From positions 1 to 64,000 of the forward strand of contig JAQFVV010000028.1 of assembly GCA_028023455.1 (NCBI GenBank): a stretch of 64,000 nucleotides of DNA, written 5' to 3'. Each line of letters begins with the position of its first letter. The stretch's first letter is position 1. The translations under genes and the position numbers were made by a program. This stretch comes from Epiperipatus broadwayi (taxonomy: Eukaryota; Onychophora; Udeonychophora; Euonychophora; Peripatidae). The notes under the pieces were generated by a model. It was not told the origin of the DNA and did not search any database. It saw nothing but the letters and a program-made list of their open reading frames with translations. Of the stretch, positions 47,880 through 58,860 are shown piece by piece.

Positions 47880-49260
47880 TATAATATCACATTCAGCGAG
47901 CTGAAGAATATATCGATTGATTTTATAATCTTGCCAACGTATTTTTAGAATTTAAAAAAGCATCTTCAAATGATTTTTCTGTTTATACAAAAATGTGTTT
48001 GCCTGTACAGATATTAAAATCGTTATTTTCAAAATAATAAAACCAAATGTATTTCACGTCTACATGTATTCTACAATTTACACACAGAGATCGAATGTTC
48101 AAATTAATTAATGATGTTGTGAACAATATATTTTGAAAAAATTGCTGAAATTTCAAACTTCAAAATAATCGAAAATAAAGCGTGGACTTTTTACGTAGGT
48201 TTCATTTTAATAAATTATTAAAACCTTCTGTATTAAAATATTTAATTAATGGCTAATTTGCACTTTAATTTACTGATTGTAGCGATATCTAATATTAATG
48301 AATTCTGCAGGAGAAATAATGTTTTAAATGATTTTAAAAATCAATAATACCCTCTGCGCGGAGTCAATTCGCTCACGTAGCTCAACTACTGCTCTAAGCT
48401 TTTATTCCCCCCCCCCTCTCCAAACTGTTTAATCTCGACGAATTGATGGTAAATTCTTAAACCACATATTGACAGAATGAATCAAGAGATTTTGTCGAAG
48501 CCTTTACTTAAAAAACCAACTTTGCTTATAAAAGCAACCACTCTCTTATGAGTCACCATCTCCCCCCCCCCGCCCCACTTCGCCATTACGTCATCGCTTA
48601 GTAAAGAATGAAGTAAATAAAGCAGTACAGTATAAGGATTACATTTTTCTACAGCAATACGTTCCACCCCCACCTTTGCAAAAAGTACGAAATTAAAACC
48701 ACCATGTTTACATGGATCCATAGAAAGGCATATACACGTATGTGTGTATTTATACTTTTAACTGCACAGGCAGCCAAATAATAATTCCACCCATTAAAAA
48801 TTACTCATAGTAATAATGATTGAATGGCTTTATTGGTCGGGATTTCACAAGAAATTCGAGCAACGGAAGTGACGGAGATAGATACGACCCGCGGATCTTA
48901 AAATCTCGAGCCCGCCTTTCTACCACTGCGCTTAATCACGAAGGGCAAAAATAATTATCACCTTACCTAATAAAGATTTCCGCGAATAATTTCAGGTAAA
49001 TTAATATTACAAAATGATTAAATTTATGACTACATAGATTTTGATGCGTGTCTATGTGTTGTGAATGTTGAGAGAAAATTTTCACACAAACTATTACACA
49101 TCCTTTTTTAAATTTTAAATAAAAATGTATTATATACAAAGTAAAACGAATAAAACTCAAGTTAATACTTGAATTTAAATGACTTTGTAGGGAAAAATAG
49201 CGACGGCAAAAGATCATAAGCATCAGACATTTATTTAAGAGTTAACAATTAACACCAATT
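47880..49260. promoter_or_regulatory. Low-repeat, CpG-retaining candidate regulatory DNA
   Basis: This is the longest part of the second half of the window with no recognised transposon. From about 48,340 to 48,960 CpG dinucleotides are noticeably more frequent than around it (GCGCGG, CTCACG, GACCCGCGG, CTCGAG, GCGC). At 48,864-48,874 CGGAAGTGACG joins an ETS core to a CRE half-site, a combination known from animal promoters. Two C runs are present (48,407-48,417 and about 48,561-48,571). No exon was identified; an open frame on the minus strand at 48,721-48,482 lacks known motifs. This is inference from composition and one motif. Confidence 0.3.
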
Positions 49261-49365
49261 GAACTACCATTAAACTGTACTAATAATCAACAAATTACCA
49301 AAATTATAGATTTGCAAGTGTTGCTCACCTCACCTTAGTGTATGTAAGACCAACAGATTGTCTTT

Positions 49366-49460
49366 TTTTTTTAATGTGTCAAAGCATCGGCCGGGAAGCG
49401 AACCCGCAAACCCGGGACAACTGCTTGTAAGGCTGACTACTCGATCACCAACGCTTGACA
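49366..49460 (-). mobile_element. tRNA-like SINE copy 7
   Basis: Minus-strand copy with a perfect 13-bp target duplication ACAGATTGTCTTT (49,353-49,365 and 49,461-49,473) and a T-rich tail side. In sense the B-box-like GGGTTCGCTTCCC is perfect, and CCCGGGTTTGC precedes it. About 9 bp of the anticodon-like arm are deleted relative to copy 10. Confidence 0.9.
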
Positions 49461-49473
49461 ACAGATTGTCTTT

Positions 49474-50600
49474 AGATAAAAATATTACTGATTATTTATT
49501 AGGCTAAATATTATTTTATTATTAATAAACAACCGATAATTCTCACAACAAAAATGTAATAAATTAAAGCAACAAAAATATTTATTTAGAGAAAAAAGTG
49601 AAATTCTACGTCAAAGTCAACAAAAAATTTTTTTTTCAAAGGAATCTGTTGCCATGGTAATGACGCTCAGCACTGAAAAGCATTAAAGTTGAATTTAGTT
49701 ATTTCAATGTTTTTCAAAATACACGCATTGGGTATTGTCTTTAATCTATTATTTTTATTAATATTTGCACAAAAAATGATGATCAGAATGTATGAGGGAG
49801 ATTTATGCCCTGGGCAAATTAAAGGATGCTATTTCTACTAGTTGTACATCTTGGGGAATCTTTGCTTCTTCAAAACTGATGTTTGTATAAGTGTAAGAAG
49901 TAACAATAATTAAAAAGAAAAAAATCTAAACTATTTACTACTATGGTTAGAGAAAGGAAGATGAAATTAAACTAATATAAAAAATAAACTACCACTAATT
50001 TATAGTTTTCTTATCTGAACAATTTTGTTTTAATTACTGTTGTATGTAAAGATTTTGTATGAATATAAACACAATGAAACCCTGATATCAGCTATATTTT
50101 GTTCCAAGCTCCCCTCGTGTATATCTTGTATAATAGCTCACGTTTTAGTGCTAAATATTGATTAGAATAAATATGTATTGTTTATTGAACTAGTTTTCAA
50201 AATTTAGTAATTTTTTTTTACCGGTTACCAATATTGAAAGAACGATTACCGGTAATACCGGTTTTAAAAACAAAATTTTAATTTATTTAAATCTGCCATA
50301 AAAACCATTTGCTTTCAAACATTTTATTTTTTAGAAAAAGGAAAATTAATTTTAAAATCATTTTAAGTTTGCGAAAAGCAATTAAATTCTATTTCATCTC
50401 TGTTCTAAACCGATCTATTTAGTATTTATGTAGATATAAGAATCTAGAATTACATTCAAAGTTGAAAATGGTTAAAATATTCTCAAAATATAAATCCTAA
50501 GCTTTTCCTCTTCAATATTTTCAAATATGTATTTACTTTGCTAAATTGCCAAATTAAACTCCATTTAAAATTTGATGCTCGACTCTGCGCAGTGCGTAGG
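49474..50600. other. AT-rich intergenic DNA
   Basis: No gene recognised. At 49,648-49,661 GTTGCCATGGTAAT is one base from an RFX X-box palindrome. Confidence 0.4.
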
Positions 50601-50610
50601 TATGCAAGCA

Positions 50611-50719
50611 TTTTTTTTTCCATATGTCATAGCATCGGTCAGGAGGTGAACCCGCAACAACCGTCTGCAACCAACTGATTGCTTGCAAGGCGGCTGCGCT
50701 GACCTCTCGGCTAACAACG
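50611..50719 (-). mobile_element. tRNA-like SINE copy 8, long variant
   Basis: Minus-strand copy: CATATGTCATAGCATCGGTC, GAACCCGCAACAACCGTCTG, GCTTGCAAGGCGGC and CTCGGCTAACAACG. The terminal CTTGACA of other copies is absent, so the 5' end (sense) is truncated or altered. No target duplication was found. Confidence 0.75.
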
Positions 50720-50929
50720 AAATTCTGAACGTGTTTTGATTTGAACATTTCTATAAGTGCTATTATTTTCTTAATTTTTCTGATTATTTTTTAAATTTTC
50801 TTTCATAATATCTTTAAAAAAAAAAAAAAAAAATCAAACGTGTGGCAATACTTAAAAAAAAAGGAAGAAGCTGAGTACTTAAAGTACAGTAAAATTTTGA
50901 AAACTCTCTGGAATGAGGGTTTACGTAAG

Positions 50930-52752
50930 TAAGATTCTTGTCAATGGCTTTCAAGATGTTGTTAATGCTGGTGCTTCTTCAAGCAAGAAACAGCCAACTT
51001 TAGTGTGATTTTTGCCTAAATCGTCTGTTAGCTTCTGCTAATGTTAAAATGGCTTGTGAAGATGGATTCAGTTTGAATCAAATCACAACTTGTGAATTTC
51101 TACAAAATAACTTGGCAACAAACGTTTATGACAACATGTCACCAACTTCAGGGAATGGTGTAAAAAATTTAGTTTACAATTATTATCTGACAAAAAAAAC
51201 TGAGATATCTGAATATTTTGGAAGTCAAAATAAAGCTGGAATTTGTTAATTTCATATTGATGAATATACATCTTCCCGTCAAGCATTGGTGGTCAAGAGA
51301 TCAGTGACAGCTGCTTTACTAGCAGTTGTCCTGGGTTAGCGGGTTCGCTTCCCGGCTGATGCTATGACACATGAGAAAAAATATATACATCTTCCCAGAA
51401 TCTTAGATATATGAATATCGATGTACATTGGTCTTTCCATTCAAGGCCCATTAACTAATAAGAAAATCACAGAAGCCGACAAAAAATGATTAAAGGTGAA
51501 TTTCAGTTAGATTCAGAATGTCACATTGTAGGAGTGACATCAGCCAGTGCTTCAATAATGATAAAATATTGCCCAGGAAAATAGCTTCATTCATCAGTTA
51601 TATCTCGTACATGGAACACAGGTAAATATTTGCGATATTCTTTACAAGAAAAAGCAACTGCAAAGGAAAATAGAAGAAGAACTCATGGTTGATAAAGATG
51701 AAGGAAATTTTCAAGATATTCAAGACTGGGATAAGTGTAATATTCCTCTGAATTTAGAGATCATTATTGACTTTATTGAGACTATTGATTATGATAATGA
51801 CTGTGGGTGCTTCAGAAATTTCGGATCGAATTGATTTTAAAAGTTAGAAAAATTTGCAAGATATTTAGAAAATCTTTAAAAAATGATTACCTATGAGAAA
51901 TTGTTAAAAATACTTTGAAAGGAAAAGAACTTAAAACTTATTCTAGATACTCATGGAACAACAAACACTCTAGCTATAATTTCAAAACTTACCGAATTAA
52001 AAGAGTGTATTCCAACTACTTTAAGAGTTAATGGAATTAGTGAGGTAATTTTCAATGAAGAATAGAAGAGTTTAGAAAATCTTGTGGATGTACTTTGCTC
52101 CTTTCAAATGGTTGTCAACAGGCTTTCTTGTGAAGATGCTTCGTTGTTGAAAGGTGAAAATTCCATGAAATTCATTTCAAAAGAATTAGACAATCACAAT
52201 TCAGTATTAGCTATGCAATTTAAGAAAGTCTTGCATGAATGATACTCTTCACATAAGATGATGAATATCATTGGGGTAATAAGTTATCTTGAAAATCCCA
52301 AATGCCTTTCTTATTGCCAAATCATAAAAGCATTAAGAAATTGGCTGAAGAAATATACAACAGACATTTTTAACCAGATGCGGAGGAAGAAATCCAAGAA
52401 GAAATTGCTCAAGATGAAATCTCAGATGTAGAATCTGCAGATAAAAAAGGTGATTCAATGCTTCAAAGATACATCAAGGAGGTTTCAAAAAAAGCTAATT
52501 CTAAACATGTTAGCTCTCATAGCTTTTCTTTAACCAATAAATGAAGCTCTTTGAGGCTCTGGAGAGTGATCTAAGCATCTAGAAAAACTGCATAGAAGTT
52601 TAAATACCATCAGAGTGACAAGTGTTGAATCAGAAAGAGCTTTTTCAAGGGTGGGATACTTTATTTCAAAGATAAGGTCATGCTTATCACCAATAACATT
52701 AGATAGTTTATGCTTTTTAAAATCTTATTTCACTAAAAATTCATGTGAATAG
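50930..52752 (+). pseudogene. hAT transposase pseudogene
   Basis: The plus strand preserves scattered hAT coding blocks. They are ASSSKKQPTL and MACEDGFSLNQI near the start (about 50,970-51,090), then SEYFGSQNKAG. After a SINE-like insertion comes YTSSQNLRYMNIDVHW, the region before the RNase H fold. At the end are KLFEALESD and TSVESERAFSRVGYFISKI, followed by SLCFLKSYF and a TAG at 52,750. The last blocks are the hAT dimerisation domain (SVxxERxFSxxxxxxxKxRxxLxxxxLxxLxFLxxY). Many stops and frameshifts make it non-functional. The insertion at 51,278-51,383 falls in the coding part. No BED finger or terminal inverted repeat was recognised. Confidence 0.75.
51278..51383 (+). mobile_element. 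tRNA-like SINE copy 9, inside hAT pseudogene
   Basis: 106 bp flanked by the perfect 13-bp direct repeat TATACATCTTCCC (51,265-51,277 and 51,384-51,396). The head is GTCAAGCATTGGTGGTCAAG, the B-box-like GGGTTCGCTTCCC is perfect, and the A-rich tail is GAGAAAAAATA. Removing one duplicate and the element rejoins the hAT reading frame. Confidence 0.93.
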
Positions 52753-52836
52753 GGTATAGTGCTATTTTTTTTCCATAACATTAAAGAACTTTATTTTTTT
52801 ACAAAATCATTTTTTATTTTCTTTAAAAAGGTTATA

Positions 52837-53407
52837 TTAATAAGCCAATAAACTAATGCACATGCACTTTGTAGATTTAACTATATAAATGAATACTCTC
52901 ACTTTCCAAACACAAGATAAAATCTTTGTGAAAAGATAGAATGAATCCATCTCTTTTCGACCCAAACATTTGGGCAAATCTTAAGTATTTGGAAATGAGA
53001 GCATTAGCTTCTTGGCTTATTAATATTACAGTTTATAAAAACATAGTGCTATATAAAATAAATGTCTTATTTACATATGTTTAATTTAATAAGAATGACG
53101 TATCGTAAATTCTAGAAATTTCACAAGTATCATTCATTCAGGCATAGTAAAAAGTAATTTAAAGTGATCAATTAACATCTTCATGTTCTCATTTCCAAAT
53201 ACTTAAGATTTTTTCATACATAAACATTTGGGTCAAAAAGATAGATGATTCATTCTATCTTTTCACAAAGACTTCATCTTGTGTTTGGAAAGTGAGAGTA
53301 TTCATTTATAGTTAAAATCTACAAAGCACATATGCATTAGCTTATTGGCTTATTAATATTACAGTTTATAAAAACATAGCACTATATAAAATAAATGTCT
53401 TATTTAA
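52837..53407. mobile_element. Long-inverted-repeat element
   Basis: Arms of about 165-175 bp at 52,837-53,003 and 53,185-53,358 are inverted copies (for example GAATACTCTCACTTTCC, GTGAAAAGATAGAATGAATC). A 70-bp piece with ACAGTTTATAAAAACATAG and CTATATAAAATAAATGTC occurs twice in direct orientation (53,004-53,074 and 53,337-53,407). It is non-coding and related in part to 32.04-32.16 kb. Confidence 0.75.
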
Positions 53408-54240
53408 AAAGGTTAGGTTTTTTTTTCAATAAAAGGAAATTTTTCTATATTTTTTTATTTAAGTATATTTTTTCTGTTAAATAAAGCATTTTTAAATTCT
53501 TTCATTTTTTTTTTAATATCCTAATTAAAAATAAATTTATTGTCAGTAATTATCATTAATCACAAATTTTATTTCAATATTTAACGGTATTTAAAATGTT
53601 GGTAACTTTTAAACTCTAATGCCCAAATATATTTATATATAACACAGATTTTATGTGTAGCACATATATACCAATTATAGTATAAATAAATTTAGAAAAA
53701 AATAGTTATAAATAGAAGGGACTCATTTTAATATATTTTATGAAATGCAAATTCACTAATTCATTTAGTAAAAAAATAAGAATAAAAAAAAAGCTTACTG
53801 TATTGTATTTTTTAACTACATCAATGTCAACGCCACCCAGAAAATTTTTAAATAGACTCTAGCAATTAATATTATTACTATAACACAATGTTTGATTTTT
53901 TTTGTGTGCAATTAAATCTTTTTTATGTGTATTCCAAAATTAATTTAATTACTATGTTATAAATATTTAAGCTTTCTAATAATTAAAATAAAAATATATT
54001 TTATATACTATTATTTTAAAATTGTGAAAATAACTATCTAATTGAAATTTTTATTGATAATAAAGGAACACATTGTTATTGGCTTCACAATATCTATTCA
54101 AAAAGTTAAAAGAATTAAATATTAGATATTAGAATTTTATGTTAATAAAAATGATATATTTAGAATTAGTTACCATTAAAGAAATATACTATATATATGT
54201 GCTGCACGCACAGATAATGAAGCTAATATATATATATATA
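53408..54240. other. AT-rich intergenic DNA
   Basis: No gene recognised. A short TA run lies at 54,226-54,240, at the end of the following Penelope fragment. Confidence 0.4.
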
Positions 54241-54249
54241 ATCAAAAGC

Positions 54250-54640
54250 AAATATAAAATACTATTTTAGCTAAGCGCTTTTGAGAGACTTCTTGCTCTC
54301 ATGCTCATTTTGTTAGAAACTGCATTGTTAGAAGGAAAATTTATGCAAAATTATGCAAATTAGTTATAACTGCCATTTTCAGGATAAGGCAAAGCAGGCT
54401 TCTCTTCGATTGATGGACTTAGCATCGCTTGCTATGTGTAATGCTTCTCCGATCTTGTGTTTAGCATCATGACTTTCTGAGCAAATGATATTAGCAGACA
54501 TGGGTTCAAATCTATGCCCTGTTGTTTTTTCATGCTCAACAAAGATGGAATTGCCTTCCTGTTTGGTTTTAGTTTTATTGTAAAGATAACAGAAATTCTA
54601 AAAGTTAATAAATTATTATTATTAAAATATTTCATTTAGT
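54250..54640 (-). mobile_element. Penelope-like element 3' fragment
   Basis: On the minus strand the frame reads SIFVEHEKTTGHRFEP, then SESHDAKHKIGEALHI and INRREACFALS before a stop. This is the C-terminal end of the GIY-YIG endonuclease region and aligns with the same part of the element at 5.8-6.1 kb (SIFLEHEKQTGHVFEP, INRRDTCFSIS). After the stop comes the shared 3' terminal block (54,310-54,261). Everything upstream is missing, the usual outcome of 5' truncation. The sequences are clearly different copies. Confidence 0.8.
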
Positions 54641-56370
54641 TTTTACAAAAATGACTTTCTTGTTAGCCTGTAATAACTGTTTCTGTAACCAATTTCCAGT
54701 TATGTAACTTACTTTCTGTAATTTCCAAGAGTTGTCTTTTTAAAAATAAAATGTTTTCAGAGAACACCCCCCCCCCCATAGTGGTATAATTTTTGATTTA
54801 ATAATGTCTTTTACAAATATATTGTGTCATAATCATTAACAATTACTGAACATTACATTTTTTGTGGCATTTAGCCACAGGGGAAAAAATCTAATGCATC
54901 AGCCAATCACATATCACCGCCTCCTCTTCATAGCTTTGTCAAAACAATAGGTATTGTCAATCACAGACAAAAGGTCTGTAAAGGTCCATACATTGCTGAC
55001 ATCTCTTGGAATTTTTTAAAATTAATACATTAAAAATGGAAGCTTCATTGAAAGAATTGCTACAACCTGTCACACACTATAACATATATAATGCTTTAAA
55101 ACAATGTAGAAAAGTAGTGACCACAGTGTCATTCTGCCAACTAAAATGTCAAATATGATAGAGCTATCAAAGCTTATTTTTGTAAAGGACTTAAATAAAA
55201 TAAATAGCAAAATGTCTGATTATTATTGCAATTAATAAAGTTCTGGATAATATTCTCTGTGATCTTTCTAATTGTTTTGATGTTTTTAAAGTCAGTATCA
55301 ACTTTAAGTACATTTTTTAATTTTGTTAAAATTTTAGCATTTTGCTTAGAAAGCATTTTAATACATGGAAAGCATCAAATTCAGACAGGATAATGAAATA
55401 AGAAAAAATATATACTTTCAACATAATTGAAGAAATTTTATTTATAAATATACTGCAAGATGGAAAACTAGCTGCTGGGATATTGTAAAATTTATTTACA
55501 AATTTTAATTTTTTAAAAAAAAGTAATTATGTATGGTGCTCAGATATAGAAAAATGGCTACTTGCATAATGTAAAATTTATTAAATGAATGAATTTTAAT
55601 GTTTTTTGTGTTTATTTGTTTACATTTTTGTTTGTTTGCTTACATTTGTGTTTGGATATCATATAATTGAAGACATATATTAATACAACAGGGTTTGTGG
55701 CTTCACTTTATATGTATATGCTGTATTTTAAAGGTTTAAAACAGGCAAAACTCACTATACGTATTAAGTGGTGGTAATGTGATGTTTATTTTAAAGGTTT
55801 ATACTATTATTAATAAAATGAATTTATACAATGCACAAAAAGAATTTCAATATAAACAAACTATAAAGAATAAAATTAATACATGCTTAAATTTTTAGCA
55901 GAATTTGGTTTGTAATTAGGAAAAAATAATTAGGATTGGAATTAAAAAAATTAACAAATTCAAAAAAGTATTGGATCAGGAAATTTCAGATTAATGATAA
56001 TCAGCCTGGATTATTATCATGCATTTAATAAAATTTATATATTTTCCAATAGAGAGCTCTGTAAAGTATTTTTAATTGTTGTAATCTTACAAATAGTTAT
56101 ATTTCTTTATTCAGCTTTAAAAAATGAATTATTTAATGTTTACGTGAGAAAAAAATGTTTCAAATTTAATTTAAAATTATAATAATTTAACAATATGGAT
56201 TTGGTAAAAAGTTTTCTAATAATATAATGAGTATGCTAATAAGCTTATTAAGTTAAGTCACATGATGTAGGACTTGATTTTCTTACTATTAAAGTTTTCC
56301 AGTAATTAGCGTAGCATTAAAATGCTAACATTCGGTAGTAAAAAAAAATTTCTGTATTTTTTTTTCCATG
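54641..56370. other. AT-rich intergenic DNA
   Basis: No gene recognised. A C run lies at 54,767-54,778. At 55,738-55,800 AAACAGGCAAAACTC and GGTAATGTGATGTTTA are the two tips of the palindromic family with everything between them lost. Confidence 0.45.
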
Positions 56371-56371
56371 T

Positions 56372-56467
56372 CATGTCACAAAGCATCAGCTGGAAAGCGA
56401 ATCCGCAAACCCGGGATAACTGCTTGTAAGGCAGCTGTGTTGACAACTCGGCCACTAACGCTTGACA
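56372..56467 (-). mobile_element. tRNA-like SINE copy 10
   Basis: Minus-strand copy: CACAAAGCATCAGCTGGAAA, CCGCAAACCCGGGATAACTG, CTTGTAAGGCAGC and CACTAACGCTTGACA. A T-rich run lies on the tail side. AAAATTTCT (left) and AAAATTCT (right) may be an eroded target duplication. Confidence 0.78.
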
Positions 56468-57700
56468 AAATTCTTTTTTTGGTCTCTAGATACCTCAGAT
56501 CAGTATATTTAATCATTATAGACTTATAAATAAATAAGTTTAATTTAAAATTATAACATATAATAAGCCCATTTCCAGAACGTAAATTGAGTATTCACTT
56601 AACACCCGCCAAATATATTAGCATCATAAATAAGTTTTGAATGAATGTACGCTACAATCCAGTTCAAATTTATTTTCCATGGTCTATATCTTATTCAATC
56701 TGCTACACTGTGGAATCATGAACTATGCTATATTTTATTCCAAACATATAGTGTGTGATAACTCACATTTTGTTGATAAACAGTGATTAGAATAAAATAC
56801 ATATTGTTTATTTAATTGGAAGTGTATAGTCATTTTTAACATGCACATATACATAACCCAAATGCTTCTTTTATATGTATAATAATAATATATGATTATG
56901 TTTCAACAATAAACTTTATTGACTTCTAAAGAATTACATTTTACCTATGTACAAATGATTGTCTAGGTTAATTTTTCAGAAACAAAGATAGTCTAGATTC
57001 ATTTTTTCCCTTGATGCTTTACATATGAATTGTGTTGGGCCATTATTTTTCTCTTAAGAAAATTTTGACTTAATATAGACCCCATGCAATCAGTGTTCAA
57101 ACCCGATCGAGTGTAATCTGTATAAGTCATTTTCAGAGGCTATTATTAGATCCATTTAATTAAGCACATCACATACTATTTCTGCATTAGTAAACAAATA
57201 TTGGAACCATTTAAAAATGTGTGTGTGAAGATAATATATGTGAGAGTGCTCCAATGTTTATTATTCAACTCTTGAGGAATAAGAAGTATTGTAAAGGTAG
57301 AGTTCACGTTCTTTCAATATGATTGTTTGAAGTTTTATTCAGCTGATAGGCTGATGTTAAAATCATTGTATTCATAAGAATGAAGATTATCTCATGTCCA
57401 TTGAAAGTACTATGCCAATATCATTTACTAAGGCAAATCACTTCAGTTACTATTTATAAAATGTTCACTTCACCAGTTGGCTTCATGGATGTGAGCTTGA
57501 ATTAGTTTTTCATACATTAAGAGACCAGATAATGGCATAGATGTCGGGTGGCACAATTTTGCAGTCTCATTCCCTTAGTTGTTCTATCTTGTTAATGAAA
57601 GTGGAGAGATGTCTCCTGGTGTTATGTCCAAGGGTGAATATGCAATGAGCGCACCCATTTGCATAAATAAAAAGGAAGAACAAGCATACAAATGGACTTA
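56468..57700. other. AT-rich intergenic DNA
   Basis: No gene recognised. Confidence 0.4.
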
Positions 57701-57861
57701 CTTCTTTCATATACACTTCAATGCAAAAAATTTTCTTAAAAAACTTCTTTATTTTCTTTACAGTTTCAACTGTCCAGCAGTCTTCATCAGAGCTTTAGCC
57801 AACCTCCTCTGCAGAAGGTTTGTAAGAAAATTTATTTGCATTGAAGTGTATATGAAAGAAG
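57701..57861. repeat. Inverted repeat with 38-bp arms
   Basis: CTTCTTTCATATACACTTCA with its continuation (57,701-57,738) is repeated inverted at 57,823-57,861. The loop contains TTTCAACTGTCCAGCAGTC and TTCATCAGAGCTTTAGCC, wording often found at the 3' ends of retroposons. A short open frame across it is probably fortuitous. Confidence 0.75.
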
Positions 57862-58269
57862 TATTATAAGCAATATATATATATATATGAAGATATGCAA
57901 AAGTAAAAGAGAGGACTAAGAATACAAATTGACATTATAATACAGAAGAATATAAAAATACATATATAAAATGTGCCAATGTGTATCAAGAAATCAAACA
58001 AAAAAGACCCACATAGCTTTGAGGTAAATGTTAACCATATAAAGATACTTGAATCCACAACACTCAATAATGATACAATAGCAAAGTGAACTAAAGCTGA
58101 TAAAAGCTATTAGTTATTTGTGCAATGGACTAAGAATGGCAGGTTAGTCCATAGATTTGTGAATGTTCTCCTAATGAAGTTTTAGAAAGCTTGTGATTAA
58201 TTATTCAATCATAAAGCTTATACATTAATGGTAGACAGGACTTTAATATAAATAGAGATCAGGGACCAA

Positions 58270-58860
58270 GTTTTAAATTTATTCCCTAAAGAGCATCCAG
58301 GTGTAGAATGATTGAATATAACCGATGATCTAATTTAAGCATGAAAGCTAAGAAATAGATAAAAGAGTATACTAAATATCACTGAATGGGAAAATTTACT
58401 ACCAAAGATATATTTTTTGGATAAAGGCAAATGTATCATGCCAAAGAGATCACAAAGACCATGCAAAATGCTATAAAGCCACACATTTCTAATTTTAATT
58501 GATGGCTGCTCAGTTCAGTAGATTACAAGATTAGAAGTGATCCACCTAAGCTTATTGTTTCCAACAATGGAACCAATTTTAGTGAATCAAAATAGAAGTT
58601 GTTTTAAAGATGAAAGGAACAGATGCACTGTGCATATCTATTCTACCATTCTAAGCTGAATTGTCTTGCTGGAAATCATTCAGTAATTTAAGATTTGAAG
58701 AGAGTGAAGACTACAACATTCAAAAATATGGTCTTGTTTTATCAGCATTTGATGTTTACAACTTCTAATGGCAAATTTCCTGCTGAATTGTTTGTTACAA
58801 GCAGGAAACTCAGAAGTAAGTTAATTCTGGAGTTCCCTAAGGCAGAAAGTAGTTGATTCT
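58270..58860 (+). pseudogene. Degraded Gypsy-type integrase
   Basis: Plus-strand pieces appear in order: PKEHPGVE (zinc-binding region), KLIVSNNGTNFSESK (second Asp block VSDNGTxFxS, in which the Asp has become Asn), LAGNHSVI then DLKRVK (NGLAExxVxxxK, in which the catalytic Glu is lost) and SNGKFPAELFVTSRKLRSKL (TGxSPAELLFGRxLRxRLD). Stops and frameshifts are frequent. It is an older and different copy from the complete Gypsy element at 7.8-12.5 kb. Confidence 0.7.

Noticed and set aside
48482-48721. 79-codon minus-strand frame as a host exon
   Set aside because: No recognisable domain, no supporting splice sites assessed, and it spans a C/G homopolymer. Kept only as part of the candidate regulatory region.
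57579-57869. 96-codon plus-strand frame
   Set aside because: It runs through an inverted repeat and a retroposon-like 3' end and has no domain match.
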